Of a stretch of 64,000 nt of DNA, positions 41,913-49,411 are shown piece by piece. Below the pieces are notes generated by a model. That model had not been told where the DNA came from. It worked only from the letters and a program-made list of their open reading frames with translations, and made no database searches. The stretch lies in NCBI GenBank assembly GCA_001299455.1, contig CYUK01000003.1:1612001-1676000 (forward strand), written 5' to 3'. A program made the position numbers and the translations under genes. Numbering within the stretch: the first letter of the stretch is position 1; the number at the start of each line of letters is the position of its first letter. Source of the stretch: Clostridiales bacterium SIT11 (GTDB lineage: Bacteria; Bacillota; Clostridia; Tissierellales; Peptoniphilaceae).

Positions 41913-42788
41913 ATGAAGAAATTTTTAGGGATTTTACTTTGTATTTGTTTTTTACCTGGACTTGTACTGGCAAAAGAAGAAGACCCGTTGGCTATTTATA
42001 TTCGGGGACAAAACTTAGAAGATTTACAAGTTGCTAGGGCTGTTCAAGAAGGGAAAAAAGTAGAAGAAATCAAAGAAATACAAAATTCTTATTATCTTGT
42101 CAAAGAAAATCGGACTTTTTTACCCTTGAGAAGCATAGGGGAAGAACTAGGCTTTAAGGTAGAATGGAAGCAAGAAGAAAAAGAAATTCTTGTGATTAAA
42201 GGAAAGGACAAGGTCCGCATGACTCTTGGATCCAAAATCTACTGGAAAAATAATGAGAAAAAAGAGATGGATGTCGTTCCTTTTGTAAGAAATGAGCGAA
42301 CCTATCTACCTATTCGTTTCTTAGGAGAAGCCTTGGATGAAAAAGTGGAGTGGGACCAAGAGACTAAGCTTGTGACTATTGGGGCCTACCAAGATTTGAC
42401 AGGTAAGGAAAAAGATGGACAAGTAGTTACAGAAGAGCTGCAAAGAAAAGGCCAAGGAAAAGTTTCTTATTCCTATGTTCTTTTCGATGCATATAAAAAA
42501 GATATTCTTCAAGGAAAAGAAAGGGAAGTGCCATCTTTTTATGACAGAAAGACCAAGGAGAATTCTCTGGAATTTCCAGGCTGGATTGGGGGATTTTATC
42601 TAGAGAAAAATCCAAAACAAATTCCAGTGCCCCATCTTCTTCTGGGGAAAGTGCCGGGTGGATATCTTTGCTTTAATTTTGCCAGTGATGTACAAACGGA
42701 TATCAATAAAGAGGCTTTGGTAAAATCTTATGAAAAGTCTAGGGAAGAAGTTTGTGAAATTTTAACAACAGTAAAGATAAATAAGTAA
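41913..42788 (+). CDS. Secreted protein with copper-amine-oxidase-N-like (stalk) domain
   Basis: 291 aa with a signal peptide (MKKFLGILLCICFLPGLVLA). Residues about 55-150 hold a Cu_amine_oxidN1-type stalk domain with the repeated pattern RTFLPLRSIGEELGFKVEW and RTYLPIRFLGEALDEKVEW, common in wall-exposed proteins of anaerobes. The C-terminal 130 residues are not recognised. Codon and base use look more AT-rich than the neighbouring rib genes, compatible with a fast-evolving surface gene or transfer. It has its own ribosome site (AGAAGGAACAG) and a strong terminator. Confidence 0.8.
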   Translation: MKKFLGILLCICFLPGLVLAKEEDPLAIYIRGQNLEDLQVARAVQEGKKVEEIKEIQNSYYLVKENRTFLPLRSIGEELGFKVEWKQEEKEILVIKGKDKVRMTLGSKIYWKNNEKKEMDVVPFVRNERTYLPIRFLGEALDEKVEWDQETKLVTIGAYQDLTGKEKDGQVVTEELQRKGQGKVSYSYVLFDAYKKDILQGKEREVPSFYDRKTKENSLEFPGWIGGFYLEKNPKQIPVPHLLLGKVPGGYLCFNFASDVQTDINKEALVKSYEKSREEVCEILTTVKINK

Positions 42789-42793
42789 AAAAG

Positions 42794-42834
42794 ATTGCCT
42801 AAGAAAAATAGTTTTTCTCTTAGGCAATTTTTTC
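42794..42834. terminator. Bidirectional terminator between convergent genes
   Basis: Perfect 11-bp ATTGCCTAAGA / TCTTAGGCAAT with T-runs on both strands, between the stalk-domain gene and the CoA-transferase gene. Confidence 0.92.
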
Positions 42835-42841
42835 TTTTCGA

Positions 42842-43993
42842 CTATTTAAAAACATCTTTGTTCTTCAAGTCTTCAATTTCCCCTGGCCCATAACCTAAGC
42901 CCTGCAAAATATCTTCTGTATCTTCCCCAATGGCCTTGCCAGGAAAGAGATATTCCTGCTTGGTCTCTGAAAAACCAATGGGGCTTGCAAATTGCCGGAT
43001 TTTTTCTCCATTGAGGTCAAAGTCTACCAGAAGATTTCGGGCCTGGACATGGGGGTCCTCCACCACTTCTTCTAAATTCAAGACCGGTTCCACACAGACA
43101 TCCTGGTCCTTAAAGATTTCTAGCCAGGAAGCAAAGTCTTTTTCTAAAAATTTTTTGCGGATTTGATCTTTGACAGAGGTATCTGTAGCAGATTTTGCCT
43201 CAATGCCCAAAGTTTCTGCAAAGCCCTTCCAAAATTTTCCTTCCAGGGAGCCTACGGAAAAGTAGCGGCCATCCTTGGTCTCATAAAAGTCGTAGTTGCT
43301 GCCGCCATTTAAGAGGTCTCCTTCTCTTTCTGGAAGGTCGCCTCCTCCCAGGTATTGGGACCCAATGAGGGAGTTCATAGGAAGGAGGCCGTCCATCATG
43401 GAGATGTCAATATGCTGGCCAAGGCCTGTCATGGTCCGGTAGTTGACTGCAGCGAGGATGCCGATAATGGCATTCATAGATCCGACGGCAATATCTGCAA
43501 TTTGGGTTCCATAGAGGACAGGGCCCTGGTCTTTTCTTCCGCTAAAACTCATAAAACCGGACCGGGCCAGGTAATTAATATCGTGGCCGGCTTTTTGGCT
43601 CATGGGGCCGTCTTGGCCGTAGCCTGTAATGGAGCAGTAAATTAGCCGGGGGTTGATTTTTTTTAAGGTTTCGTAACCCAGGCCCAGCTTTTCCATAACA
43701 CCGGGCCGGAATTGTTCAATTAAAATATCATAATTTGCGAGTAACTTTTTAACAATGTCGACGGCTTCTTTTGTCTTTAAATTTAAGGCCAGACTTTTTT
43801 TGTTCCGGTTTAACCACAAGAGATTGGCCGACTTTCCTTGAATTTTTGGGTCCGCCTCCAGGACCAGGTCATATTTTGAAGGAGAAGAAATTTTTATTAC
43901 CTCTGCCCCCATGTCGGCCAGTTGCATACTGGCATAGGGACCGGGCAAGAGGGTGGTAAAATCTAAAACTTTTAAATTGGATAATGCATTCAT
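42842..43993 (-). CDS. Alpha-methylacyl-CoA racemase/family III CoA-transferase (CaiB/BaiF)
   Basis: 383 aa. N-terminal VLDFTTLLPGPYASMQLADMG is typical of CaiB/BaiF proteins. KAGHDINYLARSG and QIADIAVGSMNAIIGILAA match AMACR, where that His and Asp act in proton transfer; the same Asp is the acyl-bound residue in CoA-transferases. GLGQHIDISMMDGLL also fits. Racemase versus CoA-transferase cannot be settled by eye, but the GHDINYL context favours racemase-type. The enzyme would handle branched or 2-methyl acyl-CoAs from amino-acid breakdown. It has a good minus-strand promoter and AAAGGAGG site. Confidence 0.85.
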   Translation of the reverse strand: MNALSNLKVLDFTTLLPGPYASMQLADMGAEVIKISSPSKYDLVLEADPKIQGKSANLLWLNRNKKSLALNLKTKEAVDIVKKLLANYDILIEQFRPGVMEKLGLGYETLKKINPRLIYCSITGYGQDGPMSQKAGHDINYLARSGFMSFSGRKDQGPVLYGTQIADIAVGSMNAIIGILAAVNYRTMTGLGQHIDISMMDGLLPMNSLIGSQYLGGGDLPEREGDLLNGGSNYDFYETKDGRYFSVGSLEGKFWKGFAETLGIEAKSATDTSVKDQIRKKFLEKDFASWLEIFKDQDVCVEPVLNLEEVVEDPHVQARNLLVDFDLNGEKIRQFASPIGFSETKQEYLFPGKAIGEDTEDILQGLGYGPGEIEDLKNKDVFK

Positions 43994-44032
43994 GACTGCC
44001 TCCTTTGGCTTTGATGGTTTGTCTTTAGCCCT

Positions 44033-44061
44033 ATTTTATCATGGGGAGGAGACCTTATCAA
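44033..44061 (-). promoter_or_regulatory. Promoter of the AMACR/CoA-transferase gene
   Basis: On the minus strand TTGATA (44061-44056), 17-base spacer, TAAAAT (44038-44033). Confidence 0.75.
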
Positions 44062-44127
44062 AGAAAAGATCTTAGAAGACTAAAGGGGGCGGACTTCATA
44101 TAAACCCTACCATATGGGCCTTAAGTA

Positions 44128-44136
44128 TGGTAAAAT
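44128..44136 (+). promoter_or_regulatory. Extended -10 promoter of yebC
   Basis: TGGTAAAAT, identical to the element before rnpB, 26 bases before the start codon. Confidence 0.55.
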
Positions 44137-44162
44137 ATTAGATTGAAGTAAAGGAGGCGTCT

Positions 44163-44900
44163 ATGTCAGGACATTCAAAATGGAATAATATAAAAAATAA
44201 AAAAGGTAAGGAAGATGCAAAGAAGGGGCGGGTCTTTACAAAAATGGCCCGCTATATTATGGTGGCTGCCAGAGAAGGGGGACCAGATCCAGAATACAAT
44301 CCCTCTCTAAAGATGGCCATTGATAAGGCCAAGTCCTATAATATGCCCAACGACAATATTGAACGGGCCATTAAAAAGGGGAGTGGGGAAGATGATGATA
44401 CCCACTTTGAAGAAGTGACCTATGAAGGCTATGGTCCCTCAGGAATTGCCGTGATGGTAAAGACTTTAACAGATAACCGGAATAGGACAGCGCCGGAAAT
44501 GCGGCATGCCTTTGACCGAAATGGAGGAAACCTGGGAACCAGTGGTTGTGTATCCTTCCTATTTGACAATGTGGGCTTAATTTTAATTGGAGCCAAGGAA
44601 GGCTTAGACCTAGATGAAGCCATGATGGCGGCCATTGATGCAGGGGCGGAAGATGTGGAAAGCTCAGAAGATGGTCTGGAAATTAAAACAAATCCAGAAG
44701 ATTTTGCCCAAGTTCGGGACAACCTGGAAAAGGCTGGCTATGAATTAGGCGTAGCGGAACTCACCTACCTTCCCCAAAATGAAGTAGTCTTAAATTCAGA
44801 AGATGAAATTAAGCAAATGGAAAAATTAATTGATGCCTTGGAAGACAATGATGATGTCCAAGATATCTACCACAACTGGCAAGGAAATGATGAAGACTAG
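44163..44900 (+). CDS. yebC: YebC/PmpR/TACO1-family protein
   Basis: 245 aa, the standard length. MSGHSKWNNIKNKKGKEDAK at the start, ARYIMVAAREGGPDPEYN, YNMPNDNIERAIKKG, EEVTYEGYGPSGIAVMV and NRTAPEMRHAFDRNGGNLG are diagnostic. Long annotated as a transcription regulator; members also act in translation of difficult (proline-rich) stretches. AAAGGAGGCG precedes the start. It overlaps the next gene by 14 bases. Confidence 0.96.
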   Translation: MSGHSKWNNIKNKKGKEDAKKGRVFTKMARYIMVAAREGGPDPEYNPSLKMAIDKAKSYNMPNDNIERAIKKGSGEDDDTHFEEVTYEGYGPSGIAVMVKTLTDNRNRTAPEMRHAFDRNGGNLGTSGCVSFLFDNVGLILIGAKEGLDLDEAMMAAIDAGAEDVESSEDGLEIKTNPEDFAQVRDNLEKAGYELGVAELTYLPQNEVVLNSEDEIKQMEKLIDALEDNDDVQDIYHNWQGNDED

Positions 44901-45513
44901 GGTCTATGGACTCTTGGCAGCCCTGTGTTTTTTTCTTTTTAGCTTGAGTCTTGGGATTACCCTGGTAACCCAGGACAAGGGCTACTATGACAGGCAGCTG
45001 GTGATTAATGAAACCAGTGAGCTGACAGGCCTGCCCCTAGAGGACTTAAAAATACGGGCCCATGCCTTGAGAGAGTATTTGGAAGAGGGGGACAATTCTT
45101 TAATTGCTCCCTACTTTAACTCTAAGGAAGTACAGCATATGGAAGATGTCCATGGGCTTTTTTATTTAAAAAACTGGATTCTCGTCCTGGCAGGCCTGGG
45201 TTTTTTATGGACCTTTGTCTGTGGGCGAAAAGAGGGAAGGGGCAAAAGTTTTTTAAACATGGCCCTGGGGGTTTTATTGGTCTTTCTGGTCTTTATTGCC
45301 TTTGCAGCCATGAATTTTGACCTGGCCTTTGTAGGCTTTCATAAGGTCTTTTTTCAAAATGACCTCTGGCTTCTAGATCCCAGTAAGGACTTGATGATTC
45401 AGATGTTGCCCCAAAGCTTTTTTGAAGGGATGGCCCTAAGGATTGGACTCTTTGTCCTCTTTATGGAAGGGGTGTATTTACTGTCCCTATGGAGAATGAC
45501 AAAAAAATCTTAG
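44887..45513 (+). CDS. TIGR01906-type (DUF1461) integral membrane protein
   Basis: 208 aa with hydrophobic segments near the N-terminus (LLAALCFFLFSLSLGITLV) and three more in the second half. The family pattern is a first helix, an extracytoplasmic loop with LREYLEEGDNSLIAPYFNSKEVQHMEDVH, then KNWILVLAGLGFLW and later helices. Function is unknown. I chose ATG 44887 (AAGGAA directly upstream; 44890 is equally possible); longer frames read inside yebC. It is translationally coupled to yebC and overlaps the next gene by 25 bases. Confidence 0.75.
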   Translation: MMKTRVYGLLAALCFFLFSLSLGITLVTQDKGYYDRQLVINETSELTGLPLEDLKIRAHALREYLEEGDNSLIAPYFNSKEVQHMEDVHGLFYLKNWILVLAGLGFLWTFVCGRKEGRGKSFLNMALGVLLVFLVFIAFAAMNFDLAFVGFHKVFFQNDLWLLDPSKDLMIQMLPQSFFEGMALRIGLFVLFMEGVYLLSLWRMTKKS

Positions 45514-46061
45514 TAGTCTCTGGCTGCTTAAGAAAAAATGGAAATACAGAAAGACTTTTAAGAGATTTTTTAAGGGATGAAGACCCAGAAGAGCTAAAGA
45601 CCGTTTATTTAAGGGACTTGGACTTTTCAGGTTGCCTGGCCTGTGACGGCTGTTTAAAAAAACCGGCCTGTGTCCTAAAAGATGATTTAAGAGAAGTCTA
45701 CCCAGCTTTAGAGACTTGCCAAAGTTTGATTTTGGCAAGCCCTATTTACTTTAATGGGGTGAGCTGGCTGATGAAGAAGTTTATTGACCGTCTCCAGGCC
45801 TATTTTCACCATAATATGGACTGGCCAAGGAGAGACAAGGCCCTGGCCCTTTTTACAGGAGGGGCCAAAGGCTATAAGGACCAGTTTACTGGAGGACGGC
45901 TGGAGACAGAGATCGCCTTTAGGTCTTTGGGTTTTGAAAAAAACTATTGGATTCAGGTGCCTAATACGGACCAGGACCCCTATGAGTCTGGAAGTTTAGA
46001 CTTAAGGGGCCGGGGAGAAAAGAAAATTTGGACAAGGAAAGAAGGGGGACTATGGGAATAA
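45489..46061 (+). CDS. Flavodoxin-fold NAD(P)H-dependent FMN reductase
   Basis: 190 aa. N-terminal ILVVSGCLRKNGNTERLL is the FMN-phosphate loop, SGCLACDGCLKKPACVLKDD is the Cys-containing segment of iron-sulfur-flavoprotein/NADPH-reductase relatives (only part of a cluster motif), and ASPIYFNGVSWLMKKFIDR binds the flavin ring. It probably acts as a soluble oxidoreductase; the partner is unknown. The start lies within the preceding gene and its ribosome site is weak, so expression may depend on coupling. It overlaps deoC by 10 bases. Confidence 0.85.
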   Translation: MENDKKILVVSGCLRKNGNTERLLRDFLRDEDPEELKTVYLRDLDFSGCLACDGCLKKPACVLKDDLREVYPALETCQSLILASPIYFNGVSWLMKKFIDRLQAYFHHNMDWPRRDKALALFTGGAKGYKDQFTGGRLETEIAFRSLGFEKNYWIQVPNTDQDPYESGSLDLRGRGEKKIWTRKEGGLWE

Positions 46062-46705
46062 ATACAATCATTGACCACACCTTATTAAAACCGGAAGCAA
46101 GTGAAGACCAGATAAAAAAACTTTGCCAGGAAGCCATAGACTATGAATTTTTTAGTGTTTGTGTCAACCCAACTTGGATTGAGACGGCCAGGGAGGTCTT
46201 AAAGGGAAGTCCTGTAAAAATTGCAACAGTCATTGGCTTTCCCCTAGGAGCCAATAGCCTGGAAACCAAAGTATTTGAAAGCAAGGATGCCTTGGACAAG
46301 GGGGCCCATGAAATTGACATGGTCATCAATATTGGGGCCTTAAAAAGCAAGAACTATGACCAGGTAAAAAATGAAATTCAGGCGGTAAAAAAGGCCATTG
46401 GCGACCATATCTTAAAGGTTATTATTGAAACCTGCCTTTTGACTGAAGAAGAAAAGAAAAAAGCCAGCCAGCTTGTGGTAGAAGCAGGAGGAGACTTTGT
46501 CAAAACTTCCACTGGATTTTCTACAGCTGGCGCCCAAGTGGAGGATGTTCGACTCATCCGAAGCGTTGTGGGGGACAAGGCAAAAATCAAGGCATCTGGA
46601 GGCATTCGAGACTATGAAAAGGCTAGGGCCATGGTGGAAGCCGGAGCCGACCGCCTAGGAGTTTCTGCCGGCCTTGCCATTCTAGAAGGAGAAAACCATG
46701 CTTAA
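46052..46705 (+). CDS. deoC: Deoxyribose-phosphate aldolase
   Basis: 217 aa; splits deoxyribose-5-phosphate to glyceraldehyde-3-phosphate and acetaldehyde. ATG 46052 (MGINTIIDHTLLKPEAS) has AAGGGGG six bases upstream; a start at 46028 would add eight charged residues and is rejected. Landmarks are FFSVCVNPTWIETA, KIATVIGFPLGANS, EIDMVINIGALKS, VIIETCLLTEEEK, the Schiff-base Lys in FVKTSTGFSTAGA, and KASGGIRDYEKA. It overlaps lgt by 8 bases. Confidence 0.95.
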   Translation: MGINTIIDHTLLKPEASEDQIKKLCQEAIDYEFFSVCVNPTWIETAREVLKGSPVKIATVIGFPLGANSLETKVFESKDALDKGAHEIDMVINIGALKSKNYDQVKNEIQAVKKAIGDHILKVIIETCLLTEEEKKKASQLVVEAGGDFVKTSTGFSTAGAQVEDVRLIRSVVGDKAKIKASGGIRDYEKARAMVEAGADRLGVSAGLAILEGENHA

Positions 46706-47459
46706 TCCTGTGGCCTTTCACCTCTTTGGTTTGGACGTCCGCTGGTACGGGATTTTAATTGCCCTAGGGGTCCTGGTGGCCCTGGTCATTGCCAAGAACC
46801 TAGCCGGAAGGGTCGGGGGAATTTCACCGGAATCCCTGGAAGACTTTTTAATTTTAGCCATCCCCCTAGGTGTCCTAGGGGCCAGGACCTGGTATGTGGT
46901 TTTTGAATGGGACTATTATAGCCAGCACCTCAATGAAATTATCAATATCCGTCAAGGAGGCCTGGCCATCCATGGAGGAATCCTGGGAGGGATTATTGCC
47001 GCCCTGATTTTTTCCAAGAGAAAGGGCTATAAGTTTTTAGGCCTTGCCGATTGCTTGGCCCCTGGCCTTGTCTTGGCCCAAGGCATTGGCCGCTGGGGAA
47101 ACTTTATTAACGGCGAGGCCCATGGAGGCCCTACAGACCTTCCTTGGGGGATTTTAGTTGATGGAGTTCGGGTTCACCCCACTTTTTTATATGAATCCAT
47201 CCTAGATGTAGGAATTTTTCTTTTTCTCTACTTTTTCCTCTTTAAGAGGAGGAAATTTTCAGGAGAACTTTTTGCCAGCTACGGCATTCTCTATAGCATC
47301 GGCCGGTACTTTATAGAAGGCCTGCGGACAGATAGCTTGTGGATTGGCCCCTTTAGAACAGCTCAAGTGACCAGCCTTGTCATCATTTTCCTATCCATTC
47401 TTTTGATTCTTTATGGACGGAAAAACACATTGATTGACAGGCCTGGAGGAGAAAAATAG
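46698..47459 (+). CDS. lgt: Prolipoprotein diacylglyceryl transferase
   Basis: Membrane enzyme of 253 aa that adds diacylglycerol to the lipobox Cys of lipoproteins, for example the CapA-like protein at 30304. About seven hydrophobic helices are visible. Motifs are GLDVRWYGILIALG, GGLAIHGGILGG with the essential His, and the Lgt signature GIGRWGNFINGEAHGGPT. HPTFLYESILD and YSIGRYFIEGLRTDSL also match. Last in the yebC-lgt run; a terminator follows. Confidence 0.95.
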   Translation: MLNPVAFHLFGLDVRWYGILIALGVLVALVIAKNLAGRVGGISPESLEDFLILAIPLGVLGARTWYVVFEWDYYSQHLNEIINIRQGGLAIHGGILGGIIAALIFSKRKGYKFLGLADCLAPGLVLAQGIGRWGNFINGEAHGGPTDLPWGILVDGVRVHPTFLYESILDVGIFLFLYFFLFKRRKFSGELFASYGILYSIGRYFIEGLRTDSLWIGPFRTAQVTSLVIIFLSILLILYGRKNTLIDRPGGEK

Positions 47460-47479
47460 AACAAATAAATAGACTTTGA

Positions 47480-47510
47480 AGGAAAGGAGAAAAACTCCTT
47501 TCTTTTTTTA
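47480..47510 (+). terminator. Terminator after lgt
   Basis: GAAAGGAG / CTCCTTTC with a 5-base A loop, followed by TTTTTTT. Confidence 0.88.
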
Positions 47511-47566
47511 TGGGAAAAACCAGAAAGTGCTGGTAATTTAAGCCGATATCATGTAAAATATAGGTG

Positions 47567-47606
47567 AAGTGGTGGAAAGTGGTTTTAAGTGGTGGATAAT
47601 GGGGCG
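47567..47606 (+). promoter_or_regulatory. MraZ operator: tandem 10-bp repeats
   Basis: Three exact-phase decamers AAGTGGTGGA, AAGTGGTTTT, AAGTGGTGGA are followed by a divergent fourth (TAATGGGGCG), ending six bases before the mraZ start. Repeats of GTGG-type boxes at one helical turn are the known binding mode of MraZ. A -10-like TAAAAT at 47554-47559 lies just upstream, so bound MraZ would block its own operon. Confidence 0.8.
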
Positions 47607-47611
47607 AAATT

Positions 47612-48043
47612 ATGTTTATTGGAGAATACCATCATACATTAGACAAAAAGGGGCGGTTAATCTTACCCCTCAAATTTCGTGAAGAACTGGGGGAAAGCTT
47701 TGTCCTAACCAAGGGCCTAGACCACAGTTTATTTGTCTACCCAGACCATGAATGGGCCCGAATAGAAGAAAAATTAAAAACCCTGCCCTTGACCAGCCGG
47801 GATGCCCGGGCCTTTGTCCGGTTTTTCTTTGCTGGGGCGGCAGAAACTTCTTTAGACAACCAAGGGCGGATTTTAATCCCCAGTAACCTGAGAGAACATG
47901 GAAACCTGGAAAAAGAAGCCGTCATTATCGGCGTATCCACCCGCTTGGAAATTTGGGATGAAGAAACTTGGAACCGGTATACGGAAGACGAGTCCTTAAG
48001 TATTGATCATATTGCAGAAAAAATGACAGAACTTGGGATCTAG
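47612..48043 (+). CDS. mraZ: Transcriptional regulator MraZ
   Basis: 143 aa; first gene of the division and cell-wall cluster and its repressor. The two SpoVT/AbrB-like halves are recognisable: [23 protein letters not shown] and [19 protein letters not shown], each with the DxxGR motif. [18 protein letters not shown] fits too. Tandem operator repeats lie immediately upstream. Confidence 0.96.
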   Translation: MFIGEYHHTLDKKGRLILPLKFREELGESFVLTKGLDHSLFVYPDHEWARIEEKLKTLPLTSRDARAFVRFFFAGAAETSLDNQGRILIPSNLREHGNLEKEAVIIGVSTRLEIWDEETWNRYTEDESLSIDHIAEKMTELGI

Positions 48044-48051
48044 GAGGAAGT

Positions 48052-48981
48052 ATGGATTTTAAACACATCCCCGTACTCTATGAGGAAGTCATAGAAGGGC
48101 TTGCCATCCAAGAAAATGGAATATACTTAGACGGAACAGTAGGAGGAGGATCCCATTCTCTAGGGATTGCCCAGAGGTTAAAGGGCGGCCGCCTTCTCTG
48201 CCTGGACCAAGACAGGGAGGCTTTAAGGGCTAGCCAAGACCGGTTGAAGGACTACCCCAATGTTTCCTTTTTTCACACAAACTACAAGGATTTTCAAGAA
48301 GTCTTAAGGTCTGAAGGCATTCATGGCCTAGACGGCATCTTATTGGACTTGGGGGTCTCCTCCCACCAATTTGATGAAAAAGACCGGGGATTTTCCTACC
48401 GATTTAATGCTGACCTGGATATGCGGATGAATTCGGACCAGGGGAAAACAGCCAAAGACATTGTGAATACCTATTCCTTAGAAGACCTGGATACCATCTT
48501 TAAAAAGTATGGGGAGGAAAGGTGGTCTAGGCGGATTGCTGAGTTTATTGTAGACCAGAGAAAAGAAAAGCCAATTGAAACCACCTTTGACCTAGTAGAC
48601 CTTATTAAGGCGGCGATTCCCAAGGAAGCCCGAAGGGACAAGGGCCATCCTGGGAAAAAAGTCTTCCAGGCCCTGCGAATTGAAGTGAATAATGAATTGG
48701 GAGTCCTGGAAGAGAGTCTGGAAAAGATGATCCAGGCCTTAAATCCCGGAGGGAGGCTGGCGGTGATTAGCTTCCATTCCCTGGAAGACCGGATTGTCAA
48801 AGAAGCTTTTAATGAAGCCTATAAGGACTGTATTTGTCCTCCAGGCCAACCCATTTGTACCTGTAATAAAAAAAGGGAAATTAAAAAGATTACAAGAAAA
48901 CCCATTGTAGCAAGTCCTGAAGAAGTGGAAAAAAACCCACGGGCCCGGTCGGCCAAGCTTCGGATTGCTGAAAAGATTTAG
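48052..48981 (+). CDS. rsmH: 16S rRNA (cytosine-1402-N4) methyltransferase
   Basis: 309 aa; SAM-dependent methyltransferase. HIPVLYEEVIEGL, YLDGTVGGGSHSLGI (SAM motif I), LLCLDQDREAL, DGILLDLGVSSHQFDEKDRG, FSYRFNADLDMRMN, KKVFQALRIEVNNELG and ISFHSLEDRIVKEAF are all family signatures. AGGAGG precedes the start, nine bases after mraZ. Confidence 0.96.
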   Translation: MDFKHIPVLYEEVIEGLAIQENGIYLDGTVGGGSHSLGIAQRLKGGRLLCLDQDREALRASQDRLKDYPNVSFFHTNYKDFQEVLRSEGIHGLDGILLDLGVSSHQFDEKDRGFSYRFNADLDMRMNSDQGKTAKDIVNTYSLEDLDTIFKKYGEERWSRRIAEFIVDQRKEKPIETTFDLVDLIKAAIPKEARRDKGHPGKKVFQALRIEVNNELGVLEESLEKMIQALNPGGRLAVISFHSLEDRIVKEAFNEAYKDCICPPGQPICTCNKKREIKKITRKPIVASPEEVEKNPRARSAKLRIAEKI

Positions 48982-48997
48982 GCTAAAGGAGATCCAA

Positions 48998-49411
48998 ATG
49001 AAAAGAAAGCCTAACAATCAAAAACATAGAAGATCCAGACGGAGTCTAGGGCAAAAATTGACCCTCTTTGTTTGGGTCCTTTCTGCTTTCATGTTATTGG
49101 CACTTGTGGTAAACTATCTACAGTTAGAAAAATTAAAAAACCAGCTTGAGCGTCAAAATATAAAAATTAGTGAACTGAAGAAGACCAGGGATTCTATGAG
49201 CGGCAAGCTAGACGGCATTAAAAATTCAGACGAGATTGCCTCCCTAGCAAGGTATAAGTTGGGTATGGTGTATCCTGAAGACAAGCAAGTCGTTTTTATC
49301 AACGTAGAACCCCAGGAAGCAGAAACGGATGTAAAAGATAATGTCTTTTTAAGTCCAGTCATTTCCATACTGAAAATATTTGGCACAAATGATAAGGAGG
49401 GGACTTCTTGA
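48998..49411 (+). CDS. ftsL: FtsL-like cell-division protein
   Basis: 137-aa bitopic protein: a basic cytosolic N-terminus, one membrane helix (LTLFVWVLSAFMLLALVVNYL, about residues 22-42) and an extracytoplasmic coiled coil (LEKLKNQLERQNIKISELKK). FtsL sequences diverge widely, so the call relies on size, topology and position between rsmH and the division PBP. ATG 48998 has AAAGGAG six bases upstream; a longer in-frame start lies inside rsmH. It overlaps the PBP start by 4 bases. Confidence 0.82.
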   Translation: MKRKPNNQKHRRSRRSLGQKLTLFVWVLSAFMLLALVVNYLQLEKLKNQLERQNIKISELKKTRDSMSGKLDGIKNSDEIASLARYKLGMVYPEDKQVVFINVEPQEAETDVKDNVFLSPVISILKIFGTNDKEGTS

